From CAIVAT01 sp037133475 (lineage in GTDB: Bacteria; Bacteroidota; Bacteroidia; Bacteroidales; FEN-979): a stretch of 64,000 nt of DNA. Of this stretch, positions 1 through 8,617 are shown in pieces. The stretch is taken from contig JBAXOB010000012.1 in assembly GCA_037133475.1 (NCBI GenBank), forward strand, positions 1-64,000, given 5' to 3'. How positions within the stretch are numbered: the stretch's first letter is position 1; every line of letters starts with the position of its first letter. The position numbers and the translations under genes were made by a program. Under the pieces are notes generated by a model. The model ran no database searches. It had not been told where the DNA came from and saw only the letters and a list, made by a program, of their open reading frames with translations.

Positions 1-142
1 TGCTTCTGAAAACGGCATTAAGCCATAAAGTGCCCGTTTTATGGTGGGTTCCGACCAGGATTTTAAACGGTAATACAGGGTTTTCGGGGGAACTGATTTC
101 TAAAGGAGGCCCGGGTTGGGATGGAACAGTCAGGTTATCCAT
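1..142 (-). CDS. Sulfotransferase family protein, N-terminal fragment cut by window edge
   Basis: Reading from an ATG at 142 (minus strand), 47 residues are open to the window edge. The stretch ILVGTHHKTGTLWL at residues 28-41 matches the 5'-phosphosulfate-binding loop of PAPS-dependent sulfotransferases (form HHKTGTTW). The enzyme would move sulfate from PAPS to an acceptor such as a glycan; the acceptor is not visible. The start lies 8 bases after the stop of the GT2 gene at 151-1371, so the two are probably one operon. The cysQ gene at 15.9 kb, which clears the by-product PAP, fits a sulfation role. Only the N-terminus is present, so substrate class and intactness cannot be judged. Confidence 0.72.
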   Translation of the reverse strand, partial: MDNLTVPSQPGPPLEISSPENPVLPFKILVGTHHKTGTLWLNAVFRS

Positions 143-150
143 AGTAGACA

Positions 151-1371
151 TTAATGACGGGGTGAAGAAAAATTACGGAAACTATTCCGGAACCACGGAA
201 GGAGGGTGTCCAGCACAAATCGGATGGGAACAAGGAGGAAACGGCCGGTTTTCCATGTCCAGGAGCCTTTGATATCCTGTAATTCCTTTTCATACCAGTC
301 TGCCCGGTTTTTCTGTTCCGAGTACGCAAGCACATGGGTGTCAACTAAATGGCTAAATTTCGTTTTTTGTTTTATTGCATCCTGACGGGTAATTTCAAGA
401 TTTCTCCGGAATCTGACAAAATCCCGTTCCTTGAGGAGAAGCACCCATTTCAGGTGTTCGATTTTCTCTTCACTTTCTGCCTGGGCCGAAAACTGCGTTT
501 GTGTCAACTGGTCTTTGATTTTATTTTTCTGCGCAGTGTTGACATCCTGTTTTTCCAGTAACTGTAAATATTCCCCTTTTATCAGCATCAGTTCATCCCG
601 TTGTCTCCTTAATTCTGACTCACGGTATCTCGAAACGGGGCCATAGAAGGGGGAATTAAAATCATAATACAACCGGTCAGCCGGATCCAGGTTGAAATAC
701 CGGATCACATTACCGGGAAGATCTTCATAAAAGGAATCGTCGCTGCCCTGGGAGGAGGTTCCTCCGCTTTGAAAAAGGGAGATGACCTTGTCGGTATAGG
801 CGAAGGGATACCTGGCGAAACAGCGGATGTTATAGTCCCAGTCGGCAGTGACAGGGTAGGATTCATTATAGTAGCCGATTTCTTTTACCACACTGACGGG
901 GTATAGAATGGACTGGTGACAAATATTCCGTTTAAACAGTTTTTCGAGGTCGAAGGGGCCGTCATATAGGGTATCATCTTTGGCCCACGGACTATCATCC
1001 TTGATGATCACATTCCCGTAAACCACATGTTCCTGTTCCAGCAGGCCCCGGTTGTGGATATCAGTAAGAACCTCTTCGTCAAAAAATTCGTCTTCGGCGC
1101 CCATAAAGATGATCCATTCCCCGGTGCATAGATCGATCCCTTTGTTCATGGCATGATAGACACCATTGTCGGGTTCGCTCAGCAGCCTGATATGGGGATA
1201 AATCTCCTGGAAATCTTGGACGGCCTGGGCCGTCTGATCGGAGGAGGCACCGTTGATGATGATATGCTCAACATGCCGGTAGGATTGCGCGGCAACGGAA
1301 CGGATCACCTTTTTAACGGCGAGTTCCTTGTTCAGTACCGGGGTAATGATGGTGATTTTTGGAAATGTCAT
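151..1371 (-). CDS. Family 2 glycosyltransferase with C-terminal coiled coil
   Basis: This 406-residue protein starts with a GT-A fold typical of GT2 (ITIITPVLNKE near residue 7, then INGASSDQT, and EPDNGVYHAMNKG). The usual DxD position reads MGAEDEFF, an acidic variant. The catalytic domain covers about residues 1-230. Residues about 250-370 are rich in E, K, Q and R with heptad spacing, which suggests a coiled coil, and a tail GSWTWKTGRFLLVPIR follows. The same coiled coil plus SW-K-T tail occurs in the 1249-residue protein at 1641. It probably adds a sugar in cytoplasmic glycan assembly; donor and acceptor are unknown. It is transcribed away from the main cluster, with the sulfotransferase downstream. 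Confidence 0.88.
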   Translation of the reverse strand: MTFPKITIITPVLNKELAVKKVIRSVAAQSYRHVEHIIINGASSDQTAQAVQDFQEIYPHIRLLSEPDNGVYHAMNKGIDLCTGEWIIFMGAEDEFFDEEVLTDIHNRGLLEQEHVVYGNVIIKDDSPWAKDDTLYDGPFDLEKLFKRNICHQSILYPVSVVKEIGYYNESYPVTADWDYNIRCFARYPFAYTDKVISLFQSGGTSSQGSDDSFYEDLPGNVIRYFNLDPADRLYYDFNSPFYGPVSRYRESELRRQRDELMLIKGEYLQLLEKQDVNTAQKNKIKDQLTQTQFSAQAESEEKIEHLKWVLLLKERDFVRFRRNLEITRQDAIKQKTKFSHLVDTHVLAYSEQKNRADWYEKELQDIKGSWTWKTGRFLLVPIRFVLDTLLPWFRNSFRNFSSPRH

Positions 1372-1443
1372 TTATCCGACCTGGGTTATCTGTATATGTT
1401 TTTTAGGGAAATACTCCGGCATCCATCTTCCTTAAACTCATTC

Positions 1444-1478
1444 CTTGCAGGTAAAATTAAGAATATATTTTAACTTTG
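1444..1478 (+). promoter_or_regulatory. Candidate Bacteroidota promoter for the main glycan operon
   Basis: A TAACTTTG at 1471-1478 matches the Bacteroidota -7 element TAnnTTTG, and CTTG at 1444-1447 lies 23 bases upstream as a possible -33 element. It sits in the 269-base gap between the divergent GT2 gene and the large gene starting at 1641, leaving a leader of about 155 bases. Nothing else was recognised in the gap. Confidence 0.45.
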
Positions 1479-1640
1479 GTGCATTAAACAAACTTTTTGC
1501 AACCTGGTTGTTATTTTTACACGGATAGGGGATGGCATTGCAGGGATGGGATTGGGTTTACCAGTATGAGTAAAAAATGTATCCACCAGTTCCCTTATAG
1601 TAAATAATACCATGATAAGACAAGTTTTTAAGTATTTGAG

Positions 1641-4600
1641 ATGGATGATGTCAGATTGATTGCATTTTATCTTCCCCAATACCATCCGATACCGGAAAAT
1701 GATGAGTGGTGGGGTAGGGGGTTTACGGAATGGACCAATGTTACCACGGCAAAACCTCTTTTCCCCGGGCATTACCAGCCACACCTCCCTGCCGATCTTG
1801 GATTTTATGATCTCCGGCTGGCCGAAGTCCGCGAACAACAGGCCAGTCTTGCCAAAGCCTACGGTATTTATGGCTTTTGTTATTACTATTACTATTTTAA
1901 TGGGAAAAGACTCCTGAACAGGCCGCTGGACGAGGTTCTGGCAACTGGAAAGCCTGATTTCCCCTTTTGTGTCTGCTGGGCCAATGAAAATTGGACCCGT
2001 AACTGGGATGGGTACAACCAGGATATCCTGATCGAACAAAACCATTCTCCTGAGGATGACCTGGAATTCATCATGCAGTTGATTCCTTGTCTCACCGATA
2101 AAAGATACATCCGTGTTGGGAACAGGCTGCTTTTACTCGTTTACCGTGCCGAACTGTTTCCTGATCCTGTGAAAACAGCTGCATTGTGGCGTCAGACGGT
2201 CTGGGAACAGGCGGGAGAGGAACTTTTCCTGTGTGCCGTAAACAGCCATGACAAGACTGTCGACCCGCGGGCTATCGGGTTTGACGGGGTTGTTCAGTTT
2301 CCGTTTGACTATACCCCCGGCTGTATTGTAGATAATTCAATGTTTGCAGCGGCTCACGGAATAAAGGTTGAAGATATCCGGGATAACCTGTTGCTTGACT
2401 ACCCTGCCGTCGTGGAGCACTTTGCCGGCATGCCGAAGCCGGACTTCCCTTTTTTCAGGGGGGTATTTCCTTCGTGGGACAATACGCCACGCAGGAGAAA
2501 ATCGGGAACGGTATTTCATAATTCATCGCCGGAACTGTATAAACTGTTTTTAAAGTCGGTCATCGGTCTTACCAGGGAAGAACATTTCGGCGATGAAAGG
2601 CTTGTTTTTATTAATGCCTGGAATGAATGGGCGGAAGGCGCACATCTGGAACCCGACAGGAAATACGGCATGCAATTTCTGGAAGCCACAAGGGATGCCT
2701 TGTCAGGGGAAAATGATTTCAGCAATCTCCTGGCTGAGGTCAGGGAGAAAAGGGTTGATTCAGAATTATGGTATTCCGAAACTGGAAAACTTCTTGAGAA
2801 GCTGGGGGTTTCTGGAGAAGATCAGCAAGTTTTTTCTTATTCCGAAGAATCGGTTAACATCCCGTTGATCAATGAGATCCTATTGCTGAACCGTAAGATC
2901 GAAAACCTGGACATACAGATTTCCCATGTTACTGGCCTTGCTGAACAAAAAAACCTGCAGCTGCTCGAAAAGGTTGAACTCCTGGGAGAAATGAAGGCAA
3001 AGGTTGTACAAATGGAAAATCTCCTGCTTGACAAGGTTGAACAACTGGGAGCAATGGAGGCAAAGGTTGTGCAGAAGGAAGACCTCCTGCAGGATACTAC
3101 AGCAAAGCTTAGCCTAAAGGAAAGAGAAGCGGATGAAGCAATCCGGCAACGGGATGAAAATCGCCTATTACTGCAGGAGCAGGAACAAATGGTACTTTCG
3201 TTACGCGCGTCCTTATCCTGGAAGATCACCAGGCCGCTTCGATGGATTCATGACAGGTTGTTCCGGGTTTTTTATTTCTTTTGCCCCTATGGATCCAGGC
3301 GTTGGCTGCTTTTCAAGACGTTCACCAGGATAATCCTCCACCCGTCGCGATACCTTAACAAGTTCCGGGTTCCTGTCATAAAAGAGTATATGGATATTTT
3401 ATTCCACAGGAATCTTGTCAGTTATAACAGGCAGGTGGAAAACTCACAGGAGCCGCGCGAGAAATTGACCTTTCCGAAGAATGAAGAACAGGTCCCCCCA
3501 AATTTTCCGGCCCTGGCCATGCCCCCCGGTATTGACAGTACTGAATTGATCTTTATTCATTATCCCGGCGGGCAAAAAGATGCCATCCGGGGAATAACCG
3601 GCGAATTGCTGAAGAGTTATGGTCCGAACTTCCGTATCGCGGTGGTGGGACCTTCAGAGCCTGTTTCAGGGGACCTCCCGGCCTGGCTTGACCATGTTGA
3701 GCCCGGGCAGCTTCAATCCTACCTTTTACAGCACAATTCGCCCAGGTATATCGGCCTTGTCAACAAACCCTGCTTGCTAAAGGGGGACACCCTGCCCATT
3801 GCCATCGACACCCTTGAAAAAGACGGGCAAACGTCCATGGTGATTCCCAAATCGCTGGTTTATCCCCATAAGCTTCAATCTGCAGGCATCATCATATGGA
3901 ATGATGGTTCAATCCATGAATATGGCAGGAATGACGACCCTGCCAGGCCTGAGTTCAACTATCTCAGGGAGGTTGATTCAGGGAACGATTTTGTAATTGT
4001 AAAATCAGGGGATTTCCTGGAATGGGTCAAGGTCGCCGATGCCGGTTATTCCTCCGGTTCCTGTCGCCTTCACGACCTTGCGATGTTCATCAGGAAGTCG
4101 GGTAAAAAGGTTGTATACCAGCCTCTGGCAGAAGTTACGGTGGGTTCCAGGGAGGAGGAAAAGGCGACCGGCAACGATCAGCAGGTTTTTGTTCAGCGTT
4201 GGCGGGATGAATTGTCAGAGGGGCATCTTTCAGATCGTCCAGAACATGTTTTTCGTGCGAGGGAAAGGGGCCAGGGCAAGCCGTATATGCTCATGATCGA
4301 ATACAATGTGCCATTTTTCGACAAGGATGCCGGTTCTAAATCCATGTGTGGTTTTATTGACCTATTTGTTCAGAAAGGGATCGTGTTAAAATACCTCAGT
4401 GATTTTTTCTATCCTGAAAAAAGATACCGTGAGGCACTTGAACAAAAGTCGGTGGAGGTGCTTCATGGGAAATATTACGAAGAGCATTACGAGGACTGGA
4501 TCAGGTCGAACCAGGCCTGCCTGTCGTATGCGTTTTTAAGCAGGCCGAACATCGCGATAAAATATATTGACCTTATCAGGAAACTGACAAAAGCCAGGAT

Positions 4601-5390
4601 TCTTTATTACGGGCATGATCTCCATTACCTGAGGAAACTCCGTCAGTATGAAATAGAGAAAACGGAGGATTTGCTTCAGAGTGCGCGTGAGTTTAAAAAA
4701 ACGGAATCCAGGATTTTTGAAACCGCCGATGTTATTTACTACCTGTCATCCGTAGAGATAGATATCCTCAGGGCTGAGTTTGGGATTACAAAACCTGCGC
4801 GGGCTATTCCCTATATTTTCAGGGAGTTTTATACGGGAGGTTATTCATTCGGGACCAGGAATGACCTCCTTTTTGTCGGAGGATTTTTACACCAGCCGAA
4901 CGTGGATGCGGTATTATGGTTCCTTGCTGAGGTGTGGCCTTTGATAACCGCGGCCTTCCCGGCTATTCAGTTTAATATTGTCGGCTCCGACCCGCCGGAG
5001 GAGTTTCTGAAGATGGCAAATAAAAATGTCAATATGCTGGGGTTCCTTTCCAATGAGGCGCTTGAGCAGATCTATCTCCACAGCAGGATGGTGGTTGCCC
5101 CTTTGCGTTACGGTGCCGGGGTCAAGGGCAAGATTGTCGAGGCCATGTATTACGGGCTGCCGGTGGTGACCACCACGGTTGGTGCCGAAGGACTTACCGA
5201 TGCCGAAAACACGCTGGAGATTCAGGATGATGCGGAACTTTTCGCCCAGGCGATTATCGGTCTGTACGGGGATGAAGACCGGTTGACCGAACGTTCGGCG
5301 GCATCGTGCAGTTACGTCAAAACCTGGTTTTCCCGGGAGGCCGCATTTGAGATTTTTCGAAAGGATATTGATTTTAATCATGAACCGTAA
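1641..5390 (+). CDS. Giant multi-module glycan enzyme: WbsX domain, coiled coil, GT2-like domain, GT4 domain
   Basis: The 1249-residue protein has four parts. Residues 1-350 are a WbsX domain (PF14307, related to GH99), shown by AFYLPQYHPIPENDEWWG, FTEWTNV, WANENWT and NAWNEWAEGAHLEPD. Residues about 395-520 are a coiled coil with two near-identical 21-residue repeats, then SLSWKITRPLRWI. Residues about 635-850 look like a divergent GT2 half, with WNDGSIHEYGRNDDP and FNYLREVDSG. Residues about 880-1249 are a GT4 domain with FVGGFLHQPNVDAV, PLRYGAGVKGKIVEAMYYGLPVV and VGAEGL. It probably adds several sugars in one polypeptide. No signal peptide or membrane segment is evident, so it should be cytoplasmic. 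Donors are unknown. Confidence 0.85.
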   Translation: MDDVRLIAFYLPQYHPIPENDEWWGRGFTEWTNVTTAKPLFPGHYQPHLPADLGFYDLRLAEVREQQASLAKAYGIYGFCYYYYYFNGKRLLNRPLDEVLATGKPDFPFCVCWANENWTRNWDGYNQDILIEQNHSPEDDLEFIMQLIPCLTDKRYIRVGNRLLLLVYRAELFPDPVKTAALWRQTVWEQAGEELFLCAVNSHDKTVDPRAIGFDGVVQFPFDYTPGCIVDNSMFAAAHGIKVEDIRDNLLLDYPAVVEHFAGMPKPDFPFFRGVFPSWDNTPRRRKSGTVFHNSSPELYKLFLKSVIGLTREEHFGDERLVFINAWNEWAEGAHLEPDRKYGMQFLEATRDALSGENDFSNLLAEVREKRVDSELWYSETGKLLEKLGVSGEDQQVFSYSEESVNIPLINEILLLNRKIENLDIQISHVTGLAEQKNLQLLEKVELLGEMKAKVVQMENLLLDKVEQLGAMEAKVVQKEDLLQDTTAKLSLKEREADEAIRQRDENRLLLQEQEQMVLSLRASLSWKITRPLRWIHDRLFRVFYFFCPYGSRRWLLFKTFTRIILHPSRYLNKFRVPVIKEYMDILFHRNLVSYNRQVENSQEPREKLTFPKNEEQVPPNFPALAMPPGIDSTELIFIHYPGGQKDAIRGITGELLKSYGPNFRIAVVGPSEPVSGDLPAWLDHVEPGQLQSYLLQHNSPRYIGLVNKPCLLKGDTLPIAIDTLEKDGQTSMVIPKSLVYPHKLQSAGIIIWNDGSIHEYGRNDDPARPEFNYLREVDSGNDFVIVKSGDFLEWVKVADAGYSSGSCRLHDLAMFIRKSGKKVVYQPLAEVTVGSREEEKATGNDQQVFVQRWRDELSEGHLSDRPEHVFRARERGQGKPYMLMIEYNVPFFDKDAGSKSMCGFIDLFVQKGIVLKYLSDFFYPEKRYREALEQKSVEVLHGKYYEEHYEDWIRSNQACLSYAFLSRPNIAIKYIDLIRKLTKARILYYGHDLHYLRKLRQYEIEKTEDLLQSAREFKKTESRIFETADVIYYLSSVEIDILRAEFGITKPARAIPYIFREFYTGGYSFGTRNDLLFVGGFLHQPNVDAVLWFLAEVWPLITAAFPAIQFNIVGSDPPEEFLKMANKNVNMLGFLSNEALEQIYLHSRMVVAPLRYGAGVKGKIVEAMYYGLPVVTTTVGAEGLTDAENTLEIQDDAELFAQAIIGLYGDEDRLTERSAASCSYVKTWFSREAAFEIFRKDIDFNHEP
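2970..3095 (+). repeat. In-frame 63-base tandem duplication within coiled-coil coding region
   Basis: Two adjacent 63-base units (2970-3032 and 3033-3095) encode the 21-residue segments KVELLGEMKAKVVQMENLLLD and KVEQLGAMEAKVVQKEDLLQD. The DNA is nearly identical apart from scattered substitutions. The unit keeps the frame and the heptad phase (three heptads), so copy-number change would lengthen or shorten the rod without breaking it. Confidence 0.85.
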
Positions 5391-5451
5391 CCCATCAAGC
5401 CGATGAAAGAAGTGAAAGACGATGATAATAAAAACCTCGTGAATGCAGGCC

Positions 5452-6534
5452 ATGGCTTCTGAAGTAAGGGTGCTCTCTTTTTACCTGCCCCAATACCACC
5501 CGATTCCTGAGAATGACCTTTGGTGGGGAAAGGGGTTTACGGAATGGTCCAATGTGACGCAGGCACGGCCGTTGTTCAGGGGCCACCATCAGCCCAACCT
5601 GCCTGCCGACCTGGGTTTTTACGATCTCAGGGTGCCGGAAGTAAGGGAGATGCAGTCGCAGCTGGCGCTGGATCACGGGGTTGACGGTTTCTGTTACTGG
5701 CATTACTGGTTCGGCAACGGGAAACGACTGTTGGAAAGACCATTCGATGAGGTATTACATAGCGGCAAGCCCGCTATTCCCTTCTGCCTGGCCTGGGCGA
5801 ACCAGACCTGGACAGGGATCTGGCACGGACTGAAAGATCATGTGCTGATAACGCAGGAATACCCGGGCGAGGATGATCAGCGGAGACATTTCTACCATCT
5901 CCTGCCTGCCTTCCAGGATGAGAGGTATATCAAAATAGACAACAAGCCCCTTTTCGTGGTATATATCCCGGATGGAATTCCCGAAACGAAACGGTTCACG
6001 GCCCTGTGGAATGAACTTGCCGTGAAAAACGGTTTTAACGGTATTTATTTTGTCGGGATTCATTACATGGGATGGGATCATCTGAAAGACGGGTTCGATG
6101 CAAAAACAATACACCAGCCCAGCCATTACGTATTTGTTCATCAGGAGCGCCGGAAAAACAACCGGGGGAACCGATTGACCAGGTTGCTGGCAGGGAAAAA
6201 ACCAAATATCTTTTCCTATCCGGAACTGATCGACACCTATGATTTTTCCCAATTCAGGGGAAAAGATTTTATTCCAACCATCATTCCAAACTGGGACAAC
6301 ACCCCCCGTTCGAAATATTCAGGCTGGGTATTCCAGGGATCTTCGCCGGAACTGTTTAAACAGCATTTCAGGGACTGTTTGGATTATGTGATGAATCATC
6401 AGCAGGGAGAAAAGATCATCTTTATCAAATCATGGAATGAGTGGGCCGAGGGGAATTACCTTGAGCCCGACCAGCGTTGGGGCCGGTCATACCTGGAGGC
6501 TATCAGGGAGGTGAGGAACAGTTGCAACGTATAA
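5452..6534 (+). CDS. WbsX-family glycan biosynthesis protein
   Basis: A single-domain WbsX protein (PF14307) of 360 residues. It carries FYLPQYHPIPENDLWWG near the N-terminus, FTEWSNV, HYWFGNGKRLLERP, WANQTWTGIWHG, IPNWDNTPRS and SWNEWAEGNYLEPD near the end. The family occurs in O-antigen and capsule clusters and has a GH99-like fold; the exact reaction is not settled for most members. The start at 5452 is chosen because family members begin three to six residues before the first conserved strand; an in-frame ATG at 5443 is the alternative. It follows the giant gene and is most like the WbsX protein at 16877 (same HYWFGNGK and WTGIWHGLKD stretches). Confidence 0.85.
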   Translation: MASEVRVLSFYLPQYHPIPENDLWWGKGFTEWSNVTQARPLFRGHHQPNLPADLGFYDLRVPEVREMQSQLALDHGVDGFCYWHYWFGNGKRLLERPFDEVLHSGKPAIPFCLAWANQTWTGIWHGLKDHVLITQEYPGEDDQRRHFYHLLPAFQDERYIKIDNKPLFVVYIPDGIPETKRFTALWNELAVKNGFNGIYFVGIHYMGWDHLKDGFDAKTIHQPSHYVFVHQERRKNNRGNRLTRLLAGKKPNIFSYPELIDTYDFSQFRGKDFIPTIIPNWDNTPRSKYSGWVFQGSSPELFKQHFRDCLDYVMNHQQGEKIIFIKSWNEWAEGNYLEPDQRWGRSYLEAIREVRNSCNV

Positions 6535-6555
6535 AAAAAAGAGGTCAGGTTCAAT

Positions 6556-7698
6556 ATGGCGCAGAGAATTCTTATCATTTCACCAACTCCCACCCACCCG
6601 ACAAATGCCGGGAACCGAAGCCGGATCCTGGTATATCTGAAGTACCTGATAGGTTTGGGGCATCAGGTGCACTTTCTTTACTCCGACCAGGAGGAATCCG
6701 ATATCAAAGCCATGGAGGATTTCTGGGGAGAACGGTTTCATTATGTACCGTACAAGGCGCCGGTGAAGGTTCCCTTCAACCGGTTTATGATGCGACTCAG
6801 TCCCGGTTATCGCTATTATTCCCACGTAGATGATCATTATAATGAACTGCTGGATGAAAAGATCAGGGAACTTCACCGGGAGTTTTCCTTTACCGCGGTG
6901 ATCGTGGAGTATATTTTCAACACCCGGGCCTTTCTCAACTTCGGCAGCGAGGTACTCAGGGTGGTTGATACCCATGATGTCATGACCGACCGGCATAAGC
7001 ATTTCCTGCGGGCAGGGAAACCTGCGGTTTGGTATTCCACGCCCCGCAGGGAAGAAAAAAAGGGGATAGACCGTGCTGACATTGTAATGGCGATCCAGGA
7101 CCGGGAGGCCTCTTTTTACAGGAAACTTACCCGTAAAAAAGTCATTACGGTGGGCCATAGTGTTACTGTAACGGCACCGCCGATAAAGGTGCGACCCTTT
7201 GAGAAAATACTCTTTGTTGGGTCCAGCAACCCAAGTAACTTCCATGCCATCAGTGATTTTATTACCGGGTTTCTCCCTGTGCTGCGAGAGAAACACAGGG
7301 GATTGCAGTTGCTGCTTGCAGGGAGGATTTGCCAGGTTATTGAAGAAACAGAGGGAGTGATAAGTCTGGGGGAGGTGGCAGACCTTGCGGATGCCTACAA
7401 CACTTCCGATATTGTATGCAACCCGCTGACCATTGGGACCGGCTTGAAAATCAAAATGATCGAGGCGCTTGGTTACGGGAAGGCCGTCATTTCAACCACT
7501 GTAGGTGCTGAGGGACTTGAGGCAGGCGCCGGGTCGGCTTTCCTCCTGGCCGACACCCCTGGGCAGTTCAATTATCAACTTGACAGATTGCTGGAGGAAC
7601 CAGGATGTTTCAGTTCTGTTGTCGAGCACGCGGTTCGGTTTGCGAACGGCTATAACCATCAGGTATATGCAGAACTTTCCTCCTTGTTTTCTGATTAA
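6556..7698 (+). CDS. GT4-type glycosyltransferase
   Basis: This 380-residue GT-B protein has an N-terminal Rossmann start ILIISPTPTHPTNAGNRSR and a C-terminal donor-binding domain with ILFVGSSNPSNFHAI, then GTGLKIKMIEALGYGKAV and STTVGAEGL. The C-terminal half resembles the GT4 domain of the giant protein (VKGKIVEAMYYGLPVV and TTVGAEGL). It should transfer a nucleotide-activated sugar during cytoplasmic glycan assembly; the sugar cannot be told. It lies 21 bases after the WbsX gene, consistent with one operon. Length is normal for the family and no damage is seen. Confidence 0.85.
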   Translation: MAQRILIISPTPTHPTNAGNRSRILVYLKYLIGLGHQVHFLYSDQEESDIKAMEDFWGERFHYVPYKAPVKVPFNRFMMRLSPGYRYYSHVDDHYNELLDEKIRELHREFSFTAVIVEYIFNTRAFLNFGSEVLRVVDTHDVMTDRHKHFLRAGKPAVWYSTPRREEKKGIDRADIVMAIQDREASFYRKLTRKKVITVGHSVTVTAPPIKVRPFEKILFVGSSNPSNFHAISDFITGFLPVLREKHRGLQLLLAGRICQVIEETEGVISLGEVADLADAYNTSDIVCNPLTIGTGLKIKMIEALGYGKAVISTTVGAEGLEAGAGSAFLLADTPGQFNYQLDRLLEEPGCFSSVVEHAVRFANGYNHQVYAELSSLFSD

Positions 7699-7728
7699 GA
7701 ACTGTCAGTTAATGCGTAATATCGGGTT

Positions 7729-8493
7729 ATGAAGATAATAATTCTGGGAAGTTGTATCTCAAGCGATGCATTTCATAAAAATGTTAATTTTTCAGAAAAA
7801 GAAGAATTAATCATGAAACGGCTTTTTTGCAGAACCTCCCTTATAAGCCAACACAGCGCATCTTTAAATATTGAACTGTCCGACATACAAGGGCTGGGTC
7901 CTTTTGAAACACGTTTTCTTTACGAGGATATAAATAAAGGGTTTTATCGGTATCTTAATACAACTGATTTAACTGACGCAGTTTTGTTATTGGATTTTAT
8001 TGACGAAAGATTTGACATGTTGAAATCAGGAACCACTTATATTACAAAGTCAAATGAGTTCCTGAAATTGACTTTTCAGGATATGCTGGCTGCAAAAATG
8101 AACGCAGCAACATCATTACAACGATTGTCCGACGAAGTTACTGCGCTTTGGAAGGAAAATTGTTTGTCCTTTGCCGAAAGAATTAAACCTTACTTTCCTG
8201 AAAATCGTATCATTCTGCATAAGGCTTTTTGGGCTGAGAAATACCTGGATTCAGGGAAAGTGAATAAATTTACCTACCTGCCTTCCATCCGACAACATAA
8301 CAAACTGCTTGGGAAATATTATCAGCACTTCGAAAAAATATTCCCCCGAGTTCATTTGATTGACATGACTAAGAAGGGTTTTATTGCCGATAATAGTCAT
8401 GAGTGGGGTTTAGCGCCTTTTCATTATGAACAGCATTATTATGAAAATTTTATGATTTGTTTAAATAAAATCAATCGTACAATTAACAAATAA
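7729..8493 (+). CDS. DUF6270-type protein of unknown function
   Basis: The 254-residue protein begins MKIIILGSCISSDAF, followed by CRTSLISQHSAS, and has LLDFIDERFDML near residue 88. These fit the DUF6270 family found in capsule and teichoic-acid-type clusters. The opening GSC block recalls the nucleophile block of SGNH-type hydrolases, but that comparison is inference. No signal peptide is present. The gene is visibly richer in A+T than its neighbours, with many AAT, TTT and ATT codons, which points to separate acquisition. It starts 30 bases after the GT4 gene. Its biochemical role is not known. Confidence 0.6.
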   Translation: MKIIILGSCISSDAFHKNVNFSEKEELIMKRLFCRTSLISQHSASLNIELSDIQGLGPFETRFLYEDINKGFYRYLNTTDLTDAVLLLDFIDERFDMLKSGTTYITKSNEFLKLTFQDMLAAKMNAATSLQRLSDEVTALWKENCLSFAERIKPYFPENRIILHKAFWAEKYLDSGKVNKFTYLPSIRQHNKLLGKYYQHFEKIFPRVHLIDMTKKGFIADNSHEWGLAPFHYEQHYYENFMICLNKINRTINK

Positions 8494-8512
8494 TTCTGAT
8501 ATTTGAACCTGT

Positions 8513-8520
8513 TATCTTTG
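8513..8520 (+). promoter_or_regulatory. Candidate -7 promoter element (TATCTTTG)
   Basis: TATCTTTG matches TAnnTTTG. It stands in the 124-base gap after the AT-rich DUF6270 gene and about 98 bases before the membrane protein start at 8618. No clear -33 element lies at the expected distance, so support is limited. Confidence 0.3.
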
Positions 8521-8617
8521 TGGAAACTTTCGGTTTACGCGAATTATCACTTTTGATGCAACGGTACGACCGGGTGCGGACGGTTTTTGTCAGTATGGTC
8601 GCTGATGCCCTTGTTCC

